Origin: Entoloma clypeatum
Lineage: Eukaryota; Basidiomycota; Agaricomycetes; Agaricales; Entolomataceae
DNA: 64,000 bases
NCBI GenBank assembly: GCA_963565915.1
Contig: OY751492.1
Location: forward strand, 2,480,001 to 2,544,000
Direction of reading: 5' to 3'
This document shows, piece by piece, positions 42,701 to 52,286 of the stretch. The translations under genes were made by a program, and so were the position numbers. The notes under the pieces were generated by a model, which was given only the letters and a program-made list of their open reading frames with translations, did no database searches and was not told the DNA's origin. How positions within the stretch are numbered: position 1 is the first letter of the stretch; every line of letters starts with the position of its first letter.

Positions 42701-44628
42701 TTTTTTGGCCCCCACCCTTGAACAGATTGGCAATCGCGTTGGGGACAAAACACCCATGCCGTGCACAGGCAACGGCGACGATGCCAGTGATGCGCATGCC
42801 TTGGAGCCAAGCATAGCAAGCTCAATGGCACAAAACTGGTTCTCACATGGTGCCTTCTAGAAATCAATTTTTCAGCATCTCTGGGCTGTATAACAATGCA
42901 GAAACTTTCATACTGTGAGGCGCTCTATGGCGGTTTTCAGGAATCCGAGATAGTCTTCACACTTTGACATCATACCAGCACCCTCATCCAGCCACACCTC
43001 GCCGGAGGTTTTTTGCCAAACATGGTCAGCCTTGAAGTTGCCGTCGGCGACAAAAGACCGATTGTACACCCACCTGTGCATTTGATTCACCAAGGAACAC
43101 GATATCGGGATGATGCACCTACCGTCATGGATCCTCTTTCCAGTGTTCTGGGAGATTGATTCCTGGTTGGGGACATGCTGGACAGAAGTTGCCAAATTCG
43201 GCGGGTGCTGTCTGTTTGCCGGTCGCCGTTCTGTGGCCATGACCAGCCCACTTCTTCTTCTTCAACCAGCGCCAGATGCGCGACAGCCGAAGCAGTTCTT
43301 GATAGAGGTTGGGTGCCTTCAGAGGTGCCATGGGAAATGTGAGTCGACGAAGCTTTTGAAAGTATTGGTATGCCGTGGCCTTGCACTTGAGGTTCGAAAG
43401 GCAGAAATCATCCAGAACAGCGACAGAGAACAGAGTTCTGTACCGGATGAAGGTTGTTGGCACCAGGCGACAGTGCATCAGGTCGCCGTGAACACTCTCC
43501 TGGCGTAACCAGCGCAAGATGATGGATCCCATTAGGGTGAACAACACGCACATAGTGGTTGAGCAATGAGTCATGCTGGGGTATGGTGGGGATGGAACTA
43601 GTGTGTGCCTCGGCAGCAGCTGAATTGCCGGCCGTTGTGTTGTCGGCGAAGGGCGCCGCCTTCAGGGGATTCTCGGCGAGATATCCGTGGCATGGCATCA
43701 AGTTGCCATCCTCATCGTCATCCTCGCCGAGATTGGTACTCGGGTAGTCAGTATCATCATCATCCACCCCATCGGCAGTAGGACTGGCGAAGGTAGTGTC
43801 ACCGGCGAATGCATCGTCATTGGCGAAGTTAGTGTCACCGGCGAATGTAGTGTCACCGGCGAAGTTAGTGTCACCGGCGAATGTAGTGTCACCGGCAAAG
43901 GTTGTCGCCGTGAGTTGATGCTGTTCCTTCTCATCTTGCTGGATCTGAAGTTCTTCCAAGAATGTGACTTGCCATTCCAATGATGGGCAGAGGTCTGTGT
44001 CCAGATGATGCGGAACAAGAATGTATGTACCGACCTCCCACAAAGCGGCACGGCGAAAGAAACTACCAGTCCAACACTCGATGCGGTGCAACGGGTCATG
44101 TCAATGAGCATGACACATGCACCCACGACAGAGTAAAGGTGTTATGGTACAATCTATGCACCTCCACACAGCTCTTTTCTCACCAGTGCATGTCTGGCAG
44201 TATCCACCAGCCGGCAAAGCTTCTCGGGAGAGTAATGCGGCCAACAAGGAATTGGCACGATGGACAAATTCTTGCATCCAGTAGTGTTGCTTTACCATGC
44301 CTGTTAGTAATTATACTCGAGATCATTTATTAGCTGGTACCTTGTTTCTATTTGGATTCATGTCATCGCTCGCCAATCCTTCCCATCCAGCATCACCAAA
44401 AGGGCCATCTGGAGGGATCGCAACACTGACAGGCTCAGTGCTTGGACCTGCCTCGTCATCTGATTGTAGATTGGAACTGGTGGGCGGGTATAGTGGGACA
44501 TCAACATCTCGGATAATTAGTCCTTGTCGAGTCGATACAGTCACCTTCTTTACTGTAACCACCTGATAATCCTCATCCTCATCATATACATGAATTCTCT
44601 TCTGTCGCTTTGATTGTCGGCTCGACAT
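39736..44628 (-). pseudogene. KDZ transposase (CxC2 zinc cluster plus KDZ catalytic domain), broken
   Basis: Starts MSSRQSKRQKR at 44,628. Exon 2 (from about 44,300) has the CxC2-type cluster (CQTCTGEKRAVWRCIDC...LLCRGC, then H-R-I-E-C-W-T-G). Later motifs are ASAYQ-like KATAYQYFQKLRRLT, FCPACPQPGINLP, FVADGNFKADH (first Asp), IIYDIVCQYFVYL (second Asp), HVHGHKEECFFRYATSF and AGEILETLWSNLN (Glu). Likely introns are 43,074-43,122, 42,857-42,913 and about 42,045-42,322, the last packed with repeats. The final exon is a disordered, Ser/Pro- then Asp/Glu-rich tail ending at 39,736. Breaks: TGA at 44,101-44,103 and 43,125-43,127 (CGA expected) and frameshifts near 43,500 and 42,790. It would cut and paste DNA in the nucleus; this copy is dead. 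Confidence 0.9.
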
Positions 44629-44882
44629 TGAAAGGTTGGGGAGGATTGGTTCATGAGAGAGGATTGGTTCAAACGGGCAAAAATGTGACGGCACATGGTG
44701 AACACATGCCCACAATGATCTCTGCGTGTTCACTTGTCACTGCAAAAGCTTGTCTTCTATCATTTTTGTACATCATCAATGATCAAAGTATTAAACATGT
44801 GTTCACGAAAATCACTAAAGCAATATATGTCCAATGGGTTTTATCGAGGATGTTTCTTGAATAATTCCACGTCCCACCACCC
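44629..44882. promoter_or_regulatory. Divergent promoter interval, transposase and P1
   Basis: 254 bp between the two start codons, pointing outward. AT-rich in its right half (44,790-44,860), with no clear TATA box. A shared short interval suggests joint control of the transposase and P1 (inference). Confidence 0.45.
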
Positions 44883-46833
44883 ATGTCTGACTTTGTGCCA
44901 CAAAGGAAGCCTCGAGCCGACTGTCAGTACACGGCAGAGGAGCGAGCCACCTTTCAACATTTCAAGCATGAGTACCGCTCTGCAACATCCTCAGCAGCAC
45001 GCCGCAAGATCGTAACTTCAATCTTGCTCCCACTGCTCAACTACTGGACACAGAATGGGGATGTTCCAATAGAACCAAAGGAAGTGAAGGAGCGGACTGA
45101 GGTATGAGTTGGACTATATATGTGTGTTGCAGGATTAATTAACCATAGTACAGAGACTTGCAAAGTGGCTCCGGAACAACTGGAGACCATTTGTGACCAC
45201 AAGGGGGCAACATGATCGCAAGGTGAGTAGACTGGAGGTTGTGTGGCAGGTGAAGGGGAATGAGGTAAAGGAGGAAATGAAGAGGATGCTTGGTGTGGAG
45301 AATCTGAATCTTGCACTCCGAGCACATTTTGGACAGAGGTTGAGTGCCGCAAAAAATATTTATGAAGCCATGGATGCTGAGGGTAAGAAGGAAATCCAAA
45401 TTCTAGTGGACCAGCATCAGGAACAAGGTAATCCTTCTGAGGTACAGTGCCAGTAAGTCTTCGCTGATTGCAGTGTACACACCTAACCACAACGACAGGC
45501 TAGCAAAGTCCAAGGCAACCCCGAGAGTGGAGGATTTCTCCACAAAGTGTTGGCGTGAGATGGGTGTAGTGACAATGACATTCTATGGGTACCCGAGAGA
45601 GGATGGGAAATACAGAATAATGTGGTGCGTCATGTTCGCCGGTCGGCGACAGTTTACAAAACTGGCTAACTGGCTAAAGTCATGAGGACTCAGCGGAACT
45701 GATGGGTAAAAAGGCACCGTCATTTGTGGAGAGCAAGGCCACCGTGGTGAATGAGATGTGCCGTTTTTTTGGGGAGTATGTTAAGGGCCTCAAACATGTG
45801 CCAGATGCTGGAAGACTGACTCCGGCGAATGGAAGACTGACTCCGGCGAATGGAAGACTGACTCCGGCGAATGGAAGACTGACTCCGGCGAATGGAAGAC
45901 TGACGCCAGTGAATGACAGACTGACTCCGACGAATGCAACTGATCAGCTGGCTGTCGCGGCGACAATAGCCCTTTCGCCGAATGGGTTTCCCCTTGTTCC
46001 CAATGTCTCTTTTGGAACAATGACCAAGGGTCAGCTCGAGCACTTACTACACGAGTTCTTGTCCAAACACTACTGTAAGCGAGTTTGTTCTCAATTGAGT
46101 GCTGCTGATTGGAAGTATGACAGCTCTTGCGTCGGCTGGCCATACTAACCATGTGCCATTTGGGACTCTGGCAGCTAACACATGACTCTTGGTGGCAGCT
46201 GAATACCTCCCACAGGGGTTCACTATCAAGGATCCATGAAACCTGCACAAGAAGGAGATTGAGGCCTTTTTTGAACACGTCAAATCAAGGCAGGATCGAC
46301 ATGGTGCAGGCAAGGCATTTTGCTTCAAGAAGATTGTCGACAAGGACAGACACGAGGTGGAAAGCCAATACCCCATACTAGCAGAAGCTCAAAGGGGACG
46401 GCGAAGGCAGAGCCAATCAGCAAGGAATGGCCTGCTTGCTGTCCCAGATCAGCGTCATCGCAATAGCGTCTCACAGGGGAGCGGAAGTCATCGCGCGTCT
46501 GATACAGAATGGCCCAGTGGAAGTGAGGGGATGGCAAGCAGTCATATAACCACCGGCGACATTCGCCGTGTTCGCCCCATTGTCGCCGAGGGCAACTTCG
46601 CCGATGATCCATTCGCCGTCAGGAATGTCGCTGAAGAAAGGTTCGCCGGTGATGTCACTGAAGGACCTTTCGCCGAAGAACATTTTACCGAAGGTGTCGC
46701 CAGTGACGGATATGTGACTGTAGGTCAAATGCAAATGAATGAACTTGTTCTACAGGGCATGATGGTCATGGCACCGATCAATGGCCCACTGGATGGTGAC
46801 CCACAGTACAGTGTCCCAGCCTCTGCCGTATGA
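44883..46833 (+). pseudogene. KDZ accessory gene P1, basidiomycete-specific protein family, function unknown
   Basis: Exons: 44,883-45,101; 45,154-45,452; 45,501-about 45,670; then about 45,700-46,075 and about 46,140-46,833. Introns are about 50 bp (45,102-45,153; 45,453-45,500). Conserved pieces: an N-terminal block YTAEERATFQHFKHEYRSA, R-L-A-K-W-L-R-N-N-W, the helical VWQVKGNEVKEEMKRMLGV, QGNPSEVQ, CWREMGVVTMTFYGY, and LPQGFTIKDP...HKKEIEAFFEHVKSRQD. I recall this arrangement from large uncharacterised families in mushroom genomes, often beside KDZ elements; no function is known. Seven-residue repeats (R-L-T-P-A-N-G, 45,810-45,936) and a FADDPFAVRN type run (46,580-46,690) come from element repeats. 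A TGA at 46,236-46,238 probably kills it. Confidence 0.65.
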
Positions 46834-47157
46834 GCTTTGATGTTGAATTGAGCAAACGACTCAGTGATTGATCCAACATTGATTACACCAAATGGTAGGA
46901 TATTCATGTTTCTGATTTTGAATTATCCCCATGCTAATAACTGATTCAGATCACTCAAATGGCCTTCGCCATTCCAAACAACAAAAGTAGTATTGCCTTT
47001 CATACAATACTTACATGACAAGCAATAAGAAAATTGTAAAACAAATGAAAGCGAGTTGAATGGATATGTGAATAAAAAATAAAAAATTCGCCGGCCGTGT
47101 TCACGTGCGAGACCGCTTTCCCCCAGTCGTGCTGCTGTCATCCCCACCCTTGCGCTT
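46834..47157. other. Convergent gap between P1 and M2
   Basis: 324 bp, AT-rich (46,880-47,090). No gene, repeat or clear terminator signal seen. It would hold the 3' ends and polyadenylation sites of both genes. Confidence 0.4.
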
Positions 47158-49602
47158 TCATCCACGTTTCCCCTCAGATGACGCTGTACTGCCTGATGCA
47201 GATGGCAAATGTGAGTGGTCGCTTAGCCAAGGACTTCGCCGAAGCGCATCGGCAGGCAAGGCGGCGAGGGTCACCGGACGAGTGTCGGTGGTGTCGGACA
47301 CATCCTCCTCCATCACAGATTCCTCCTCTGCAACGACAGCCATAGGACTCGCAGGTGGGGGGGGGATGAGTTGCACCGTGCCTTGCGCCGTCTCCTGGGA
47401 TGTTGTTGGTGTCAGCGTGATAAGGTTGACTGCAGGGGGGGCGACGACAGGGTGGGAGACTGCAGGAGGTGCGACGACGGGGTGTGTGACAGGGTGGGAG
47501 GCGGCGGTGACAGTGGCAGTGGCAGTGGTGGTAGTGGTGGTGGCAGTGACAGCTGGGGGTGACAGCGAGGGAGAGTCATCCCGGCAACTGACCGGCAAAG
47601 GAAGCGGTGTAGGGGTTGTCCGGTGGATGACCACCGGCGAATGGCACTCACCGAGATGGGCCAGGCATGGCCCCAGAACCTTCGGCAAAGGGCTTGGCAA
47701 AGGACCCGGCAAAGGGCTCGGCGAGGGACCCGGCAAAGGATCCAGCGAAGGGTGGTCGGCGCGAGGCGCGAGGGGTTAATGACGGCAGGTCACTCATCGT
47801 TGATGGCCATCGCAGGGGCGAATCTTGCCATGCACCCTTGTCCTGCTGCCACCCCCCCATCTTGTAGTGCTCAGGGTCCATCCCCTCGGGGTCCGCAGGC
47901 CAGAGGTGCTCTACATTGACTTCTGGTGGTGGGGGAAGGTAGGGTCGCCAGTACTCGCGGTTGTTGTGGGCGGGACGGCAGTCGAAACCCAGGTAGTTCT
48001 CGATGTCCGTCAACCTGACGTTCAACCCCTCTAGTGTGTCCTCCATGTACAACAGGCGGGAGTACGTGTTCTCCTCCTGCATCGCCAGCTGTGCATTTGC
48101 CCCCTTGAGGATCCGGTTGAAGCGTTTCGTGAGCTTGTTGATCTGCCCTTCGAGTTTGAAGAGGGCGCCACTCTGTGTATGGTATGCCCACTGCGAGATG
48201 GTTCCCTGCTGGCAGAACCAGTCCACCAGGTATAGCTCCACTGCCAGGCCAGACTGCGTGAGATGATGTCCAAGAAATGATTCAGTATAATTACTCACGC
48301 GCATCAGTGAGGGCGGGGGGCAGCGTTGAACGCGCCGCTGGCGAAGTGTCACCCCTGGCTTCGCCGTTGCTGATGGGTTGTCACCGGGAGGTGGTTGCTC
48401 CTGGGCCAGTCGCCACATCGCTGTTCTTATCTTTGTCGTCCTCATCATCACTGTCCACCTCTGTCCCTACCTCCACATATTCAGTTGCCTTCGTCGTCTT
48501 CTGCCGTGGTGCCTCCTTCGCTGGTTTCGCCTTTCGTGATGCACTGCGGTCCTCCATCTTGGTCTTCTTCTTCCTCTGAGGCACCTCGCCACCAGTCAGG
48601 CATTTCCCCTTCAGCATGTAGCAGGCATCACACGCTGCAGCAAACTTCTCCTTCCTCGTCACTGCTTGAAGCCACGGTTGGCTTCGACCTCAGCGTCATC
48701 TTCGCAGGTGTGTCCTTCGCCACCTTTCCCGTTCCTGCCTTTGCTGCACCCACTATCTTCTTTGCCGGTTGCTTCGCCGTCGCCGTTGTTGTTGCCGTTT
48801 TCTCGTTTGCCGTCATTATTGTTGTCGCCGTCGTTTTTGCCGTCATCATTTTTGTTGTTGTCATCACCGTTATCTCCTTCGCTGTTTCTGTCTTCTCCTT
48901 TGCCATCGCCATCTTCTCCTTCGACAACTCGTCCACCTCCATCTCCTCTGACCCCCCGCACCAGGCTTCCCCTGTCTCCCTTGATCGCCTGCCATTCCCC
49001 TCCCCCTCCTGTTCCTTCGCTATTTCCTTTCCCTTCGCCATTTCCTTTCCCTTCGCCGTGTTCTTTCTCTTCGCCGTGTCCTTTCCCTTTGCCGTCTCTT
49101 TTCCCTTCACCGGTTCTTTGCCCTTTGCCGGTTCTTTGCCCTTTGCTGGTTCTTTGCCCTTCGCCGTAAGGGGGCGTGGTGTCGGACGTCCACCCGCGGC
49201 TCCTGTCGGCACATTGCTTGGCCCAGCCAATGGTGCAGTGACAGGGGCTGTTGCCTCTTGTACCCGCAGGCTGTCGAACGTTGCCAGGGCAAGGCGTTGA
49301 CCTTCCAGAAACCTGTCCTCTTTGCGCTTGTGGGCCCAGGACACGACGGACTGATTTATCCAGGTGAACCTGGCAAACAGTGCCGCCGGTTGCCCCGCTG
49401 CTTCCTTGAACAATTTCAACTGTTCGTGAAATATGTTAGAATTGGGTCAATACAACGGCTCCGGGGGTTACTCACCAACTTTCCCTTCATCCCCTTTAAC
49501 CCTTCAATGATGGTCCCATCAGCCATCCCCTTGCGAATGGTGGCGTCAAAACGGGCGAAGTCAGTGACAATGTCTTTGGTCTTGTGGGGAGTAGCGGACA
49601 TC
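47158..49602 (-). CDS. KDZ accessory gene M2, Cys-cluster and coiled-coil protein, function unknown
   Basis: Starts MSATPHKTKDIVTDFARFD at 49,602; exon 1 49,476-49,602, intron 49,420-49,475, next exon from 49,419 (L-K-L-F-K-E-A-A-G-Q-P). Then a Lys/Thr-rich repeat region (A-K-G-K-E-P units, 49,030-49,165), a Cys cluster C-x2-C-x6-C (CDACYMLKGKC, about 48,603-48,635), an acidic stretch, an intron (about 48,252-48,297) and a coiled coil (LEGQINKLTKRFNRILKG...YMEDTLEGLNVRLTDIENYL, 48,000-48,150). The 3' end is uncertain: frames end at 47,648 (P-F-A-G-S-F-A-G-S repeats) or 47,158. A frame change near 48,660 needs an intron or an indel. Possibly a DNA-binding partner of the transposase (inference). 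Confidence 0.5.
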
Positions 49603-49791
49603 TTGAGGGCGGTGTTGTGGAAATGTGTTGGTAGTAGGTAGGTAGATGAGTTGGAAACACGTGTAATCGCCGCTCGCCGTTGAATAAACAAAAAAAAACA
49701 AACTTTTATAACACATGACTACTTCCGCCCTGATCATTGTGATGATCGGCAACCTAATTCCCACCGGTCGCCTTCTTTTCTGCTACTCCTC
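49603..49791. promoter_or_regulatory. Divergent promoter interval, M2 and P2
   Basis: 189 bp between the start codons of M2 and P2, with an A-rich run (49,688-49,700). It mirrors the divergent arrangement at 44,629-44,882. Confidence 0.4.
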
Positions 49792-50600
49792 ATGTCTGCC
49801 CCATCCAACCAACCCCATTGCGATGTGCCACCGGGCTATATGATAGGTACCACCCCAGATGGGCACGAGTATCTGGTGCCAAATTTCCTTGTCTCTGCCA
49901 CGGATCTGGCCCTGAACATGGCAGAGATGCGGCGCTCTCTTGATGTTGAGCACGCCGCAGGAGGGGTGAGCTGTTCCCCATACCACCCACCACCACATTC
50001 CTTGACTCCATCCACCTCATGTGTGCAGATGAGCATCGTCGCCGATATTTGTTGGCCGACAAGTTGTCGCCGGTCATTCGCCGATCCTCTTCGCCGGTTA
50101 TTCGCCGTGCAGTGTTTGCCGGTCTTTTCGCCGAGCAGCCTTTTGCTATGTTTCGCCGATCAGCGGTCTTATTCATCCGGCTGACCTTCTTGCTCCTCAG
50201 CCCCTTTCTATGGAAGCCCTGTCTTCAGGCCTCATCAACCGGGGTACTGTCCCAGCACCCGCTGTCCCAGTATGTCATTTCCCTCCCCTGTGTGTTTTGC
50301 TCTCACTGCTTTCTATAGGGTTTGAGCCATAGAGAACTTCTCGTGCTTCATGCGGAGGTCAAAGCCCTCCAGGCACAGCTGGGCATCAGCTACAAGGATG
50401 CTGCACACCGTCTGTACCATGCAGAGGTACACAGGATCCACACCCTTGACACTTCCTGGCGCCAGGTGGCTGACACCCGGCAAATGGTTGATGAGATGGT
50501 CAGCGACAATATCGCCGACAGGATCATCAATATAGATCGTGGGACAATGCAGGAACAAGATGGGGAGGGTGCGGGTGGGCGGTTGGGCGATGGGGAATAG
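49792..50600 (+). CDS. KDZ accessory gene P2, function unknown
   Basis: Exon 1 49,792-49,965 (MSAPSNQPHCDVPPGYMIGT..., then VPNFLVSATDLALNMAEMRR); intron from GTGAGC to CAG near 50,028; exon 2 (D-E-H-R-R-R-Y-L-L-A-D-K-L), which includes a run of TTCGCC-type element repeats (50,040-50,165); intron 50,271-50,319 (GTATGT to TATAG); exon 3 to 50,600 (LSHRELLVLHAEVKALQAQL, YKDAAHRLYHAEVHRI). It is mostly helical with no recognised domain. Small helical proteins of this look are common in mushroom genomes; whether it serves transposition is unknown. Exon joins are my reading and not certain. Confidence 0.45.
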
Positions 50601-50660
50601 GTACATTAGGGGTTGCAATGTAAAATAGGATAACGTGAAACACCTCCTGGTTTGTAACAG

Positions 50661-50866
50661 ATGACTGTTGTCGCCGGCTTGATTCCTCGCCGACATCCTT
50701 TCGACATCCTTTCGCCGATCCTTCCTTTTGCCGGTGACCATCGTTTCGCTGACCATCGTTTCGCCGTGTCGCTGGTCTCAGGACATGTCTTGTGCCGGCG
50801 ACACGTCCAGGCGAGATCAATGTCTCATGCCGCGACGGACTACTCTGTCAAGATGACAATGGCAAT
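50661..50866 (+). repeat. Inverted duplicate of a transposase segment near the right end
   Basis: The plus strand here encodes V-L-C-R-R-H-V-Q-A-R-S-M-S-H-A-A-T-D-Y, the same as the minus-strand transposase junction of intron 4 and the last exon (about 42,000-42,100), with the flanking TTCGCCG-type repeats. It is a copied fragment, not a gene. It lies next to the right inverted repeat. Confidence 0.75.
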
Positions 50867-51059
50867 CCTGGTATCGGCCGCATTGAGGGCCGCATTGAGT
50901 GTTGTCGCCGGCCACCTTTTGCTGGTCCTTTTCAACCTTTTCTCCAGTGACCATTGAGTTTTTTCGCCGGCCATGTTTCATTTGAGGGTCGCCGGCTGGA
51001 TTGACCTGTTGTCACTGGCTAGATTGACATCATCACCGGCCAACATTTGACTGTCGATT

Positions 51060-51326
51060 GATGTGTTGTCGCCGGCCACATTTCATTTGACTGTCGTCGG
51101 CCGATTGTTGTCGCCGGCTGCATTGACTGTCGCCGGCTGCATTGAGTTTGTCGCCGGGGGCATAGAGTTTGTTGCCGGCCACATTGACTTGTTGCCGGCC
51201 ACATTTCATTCTGTTGCCGCCCGCCGTGGTGAATTTGCTGGTGCTCTAGCGAATTTGCTGCTTCCATAATTTACCATACAGTGTATGCGTTCGCTAGACC
51301 GTATATTACAATACAGTGTAGGTTGA
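51060..51326 (-). repeat. KDZ transposon right terminal inverted repeat
   Basis: Inverse of 39,358-39,625. It ends ...cagtgtaggttga at 51,326, then cta, then the TSD cctgcagg. The inner part carries TGTCGCCGGC units. The outer part differs from the left repeat mainly at CpG sites. Confidence 0.92.
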
Positions 51327-51337
51327 CTACCTGCAGG

Positions 51338-51613
51338 ATGGTGCCAAGGTCCACTTGGTGAGTGAGCACGTCCGTGTGCGTCAATCTCGTAGCCAACACA
51401 ATCGGGTTCGTTGGTGAGGTCGATGGGGATTTGATATGAGGAACCATGCCCAAGTGGGACAGACATGATCGTGCGTACGGTTTTTCTTCTGGAGTGCTTA
51501 GCAACTCCAAGGGATGGTTTCTTTCCTTTCACGTCAGTCTTGACGCTGGAAAGGCTTTGGTCACTGGTTAAGGGCAACACAGATTCGGCGGGGGAAGGGG
51601 TAGTCGGGGGGTC
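51338..51613 (-). pseudogene. Element C ORF3, middle part
   Basis: Pro/Ser-rich start (P-P-T-T-P-S-P-A-E-S), a basic patch (KHSRRKTVRTIMSVPLG), then NEPDCVGYEIDAHGRAHSPSG and W-H-H-P-A-G, where the KDZ transposon interrupts it. Upstream it is interrupted by element D. An ORF running to 51,206 reads into the KDZ inverted repeat and is spurious past 51,338; the apparent start in the D LTR is also spurious. Confidence 0.75.
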
Positions 51614-52155
51614 TGTCACGTAGCATGTTTCTCAATGTCGGAAAACATCGGACGAGTTGGAGCGGAGTAGCGCAGGAGCAGAATGCGGTAAGTGTGACGT
51701 TGGCAGAAAGGACCTGGCTTCAACTTGTGCGTTGCGCCCCACTCTTTGACGTGGTCCTCAATTTCGGATTGGCAGATGTCGGATGAGCAGATGAGCAGAT
51801 GAGCAGAGGTGACGGAGAGAATGCTCAAAGGCAAGTAGAGACGGATGTGAATGAGGTATAACGTATGATATTTGAACTGAGGTTCTACGACAGGTTTGTA
51901 CACTATTTATAGTAGACTAGAATGATCAGCATTACTATAAGTGATGTGCAGATATTGGAGTTGACCATGGGACATTCGGAGTACGGAGAGTAGCAAATGA
52001 AAAGTGAACAACATATGTCTACTTGTAAGTATGGTTGAGATGTTACGTAGTAGAAGTATATTCAATATAAATAGAATGTTGTTGGAGCGGATGTTGGAGC
52101 GGATGAATCGTCGGAGTCGTCGGATAAGTCAGATGTGAATCGTATGGTTATGACA
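51614..52155 (-). repeat. Element D 3' LTR
   Basis: 542 bp. On the element strand it begins TGTCATAACC and ends CTACGTGACA (inverted TGTCA/TGACA ends). The polypurine tract cctaagagggaaatac lies next to it at 52,156-52,171. About 97-98% identical by eye to the 5' LTR. Confidence 0.92.
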
Positions 52156-52286
52156 GTATTTCCCTCTTAGGGCCGAACCCTGAGGCCCAGATGAGGTAAT
52201 CCACATGACCGTTGGTTGAAAAGCTTTGTGCGTGATCTTTCTCTCTTGTCACCCAACCACAACATCTATCCCGATGCCTATCCATT

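Larger units (their letters stand above)
39348..51329. mobile_element. KDZ-superfamily DNA transposon, 12 kb, with accessory genes
   Basis: 11,982 bp between two copies of cctgcagg (39,340-39,347 and 51,330-51,337), an 8-bp TSD. Long inverted repeats of about 0.26 kb start at tcaacctacactgtattg (39,358 and, inverted, 51,326). It holds a KDZ transposase pseudogene (minus, 39,736-44,628), accessory gene P1 (plus, 44,883-46,833), M2 (minus, 47,158-49,602) and P2 (plus, 49,792-50,600), so two divergent pairs. A TTCGCCGG-like motif is scattered through coding, intron and end regions. It inserted into ORF3 of gypsy element C. 8-bp TSDs have been reported for the Zisupton branch (from memory). Confidence 0.93.

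Noticed and set aside
48395..49300. Plus-strand 301-codon ORF with many hydrophobic residues, looking like a membrane protein
   Set aside because: It is the antisense shadow of the Lys/Ala/Thr-rich low-complexity part of gene M2 (AAG/GCG codons read backwards give Leu/Phe/Ala/Val). M2 has splice sites and a start; this frame has neither.
39348..51329. A TET/JBP-type DNA dioxygenase gene as KDZ cargo
   Set aside because: KDZ elements in some mushrooms are associated with TET/JBP genes, so I looked for an H-x-D...H double-stranded beta-helix signature in P1, M2 and P2. I found none, and none of the three has the expected fold pattern.
51616..51903. 95-codon ORF present twice (51,616-51,903 and 58,048-58,335)
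   Set aside because: Both copies lie in the two LTRs of element D; they agree because LTRs are identical at insertion. No start context or homolog recognised.
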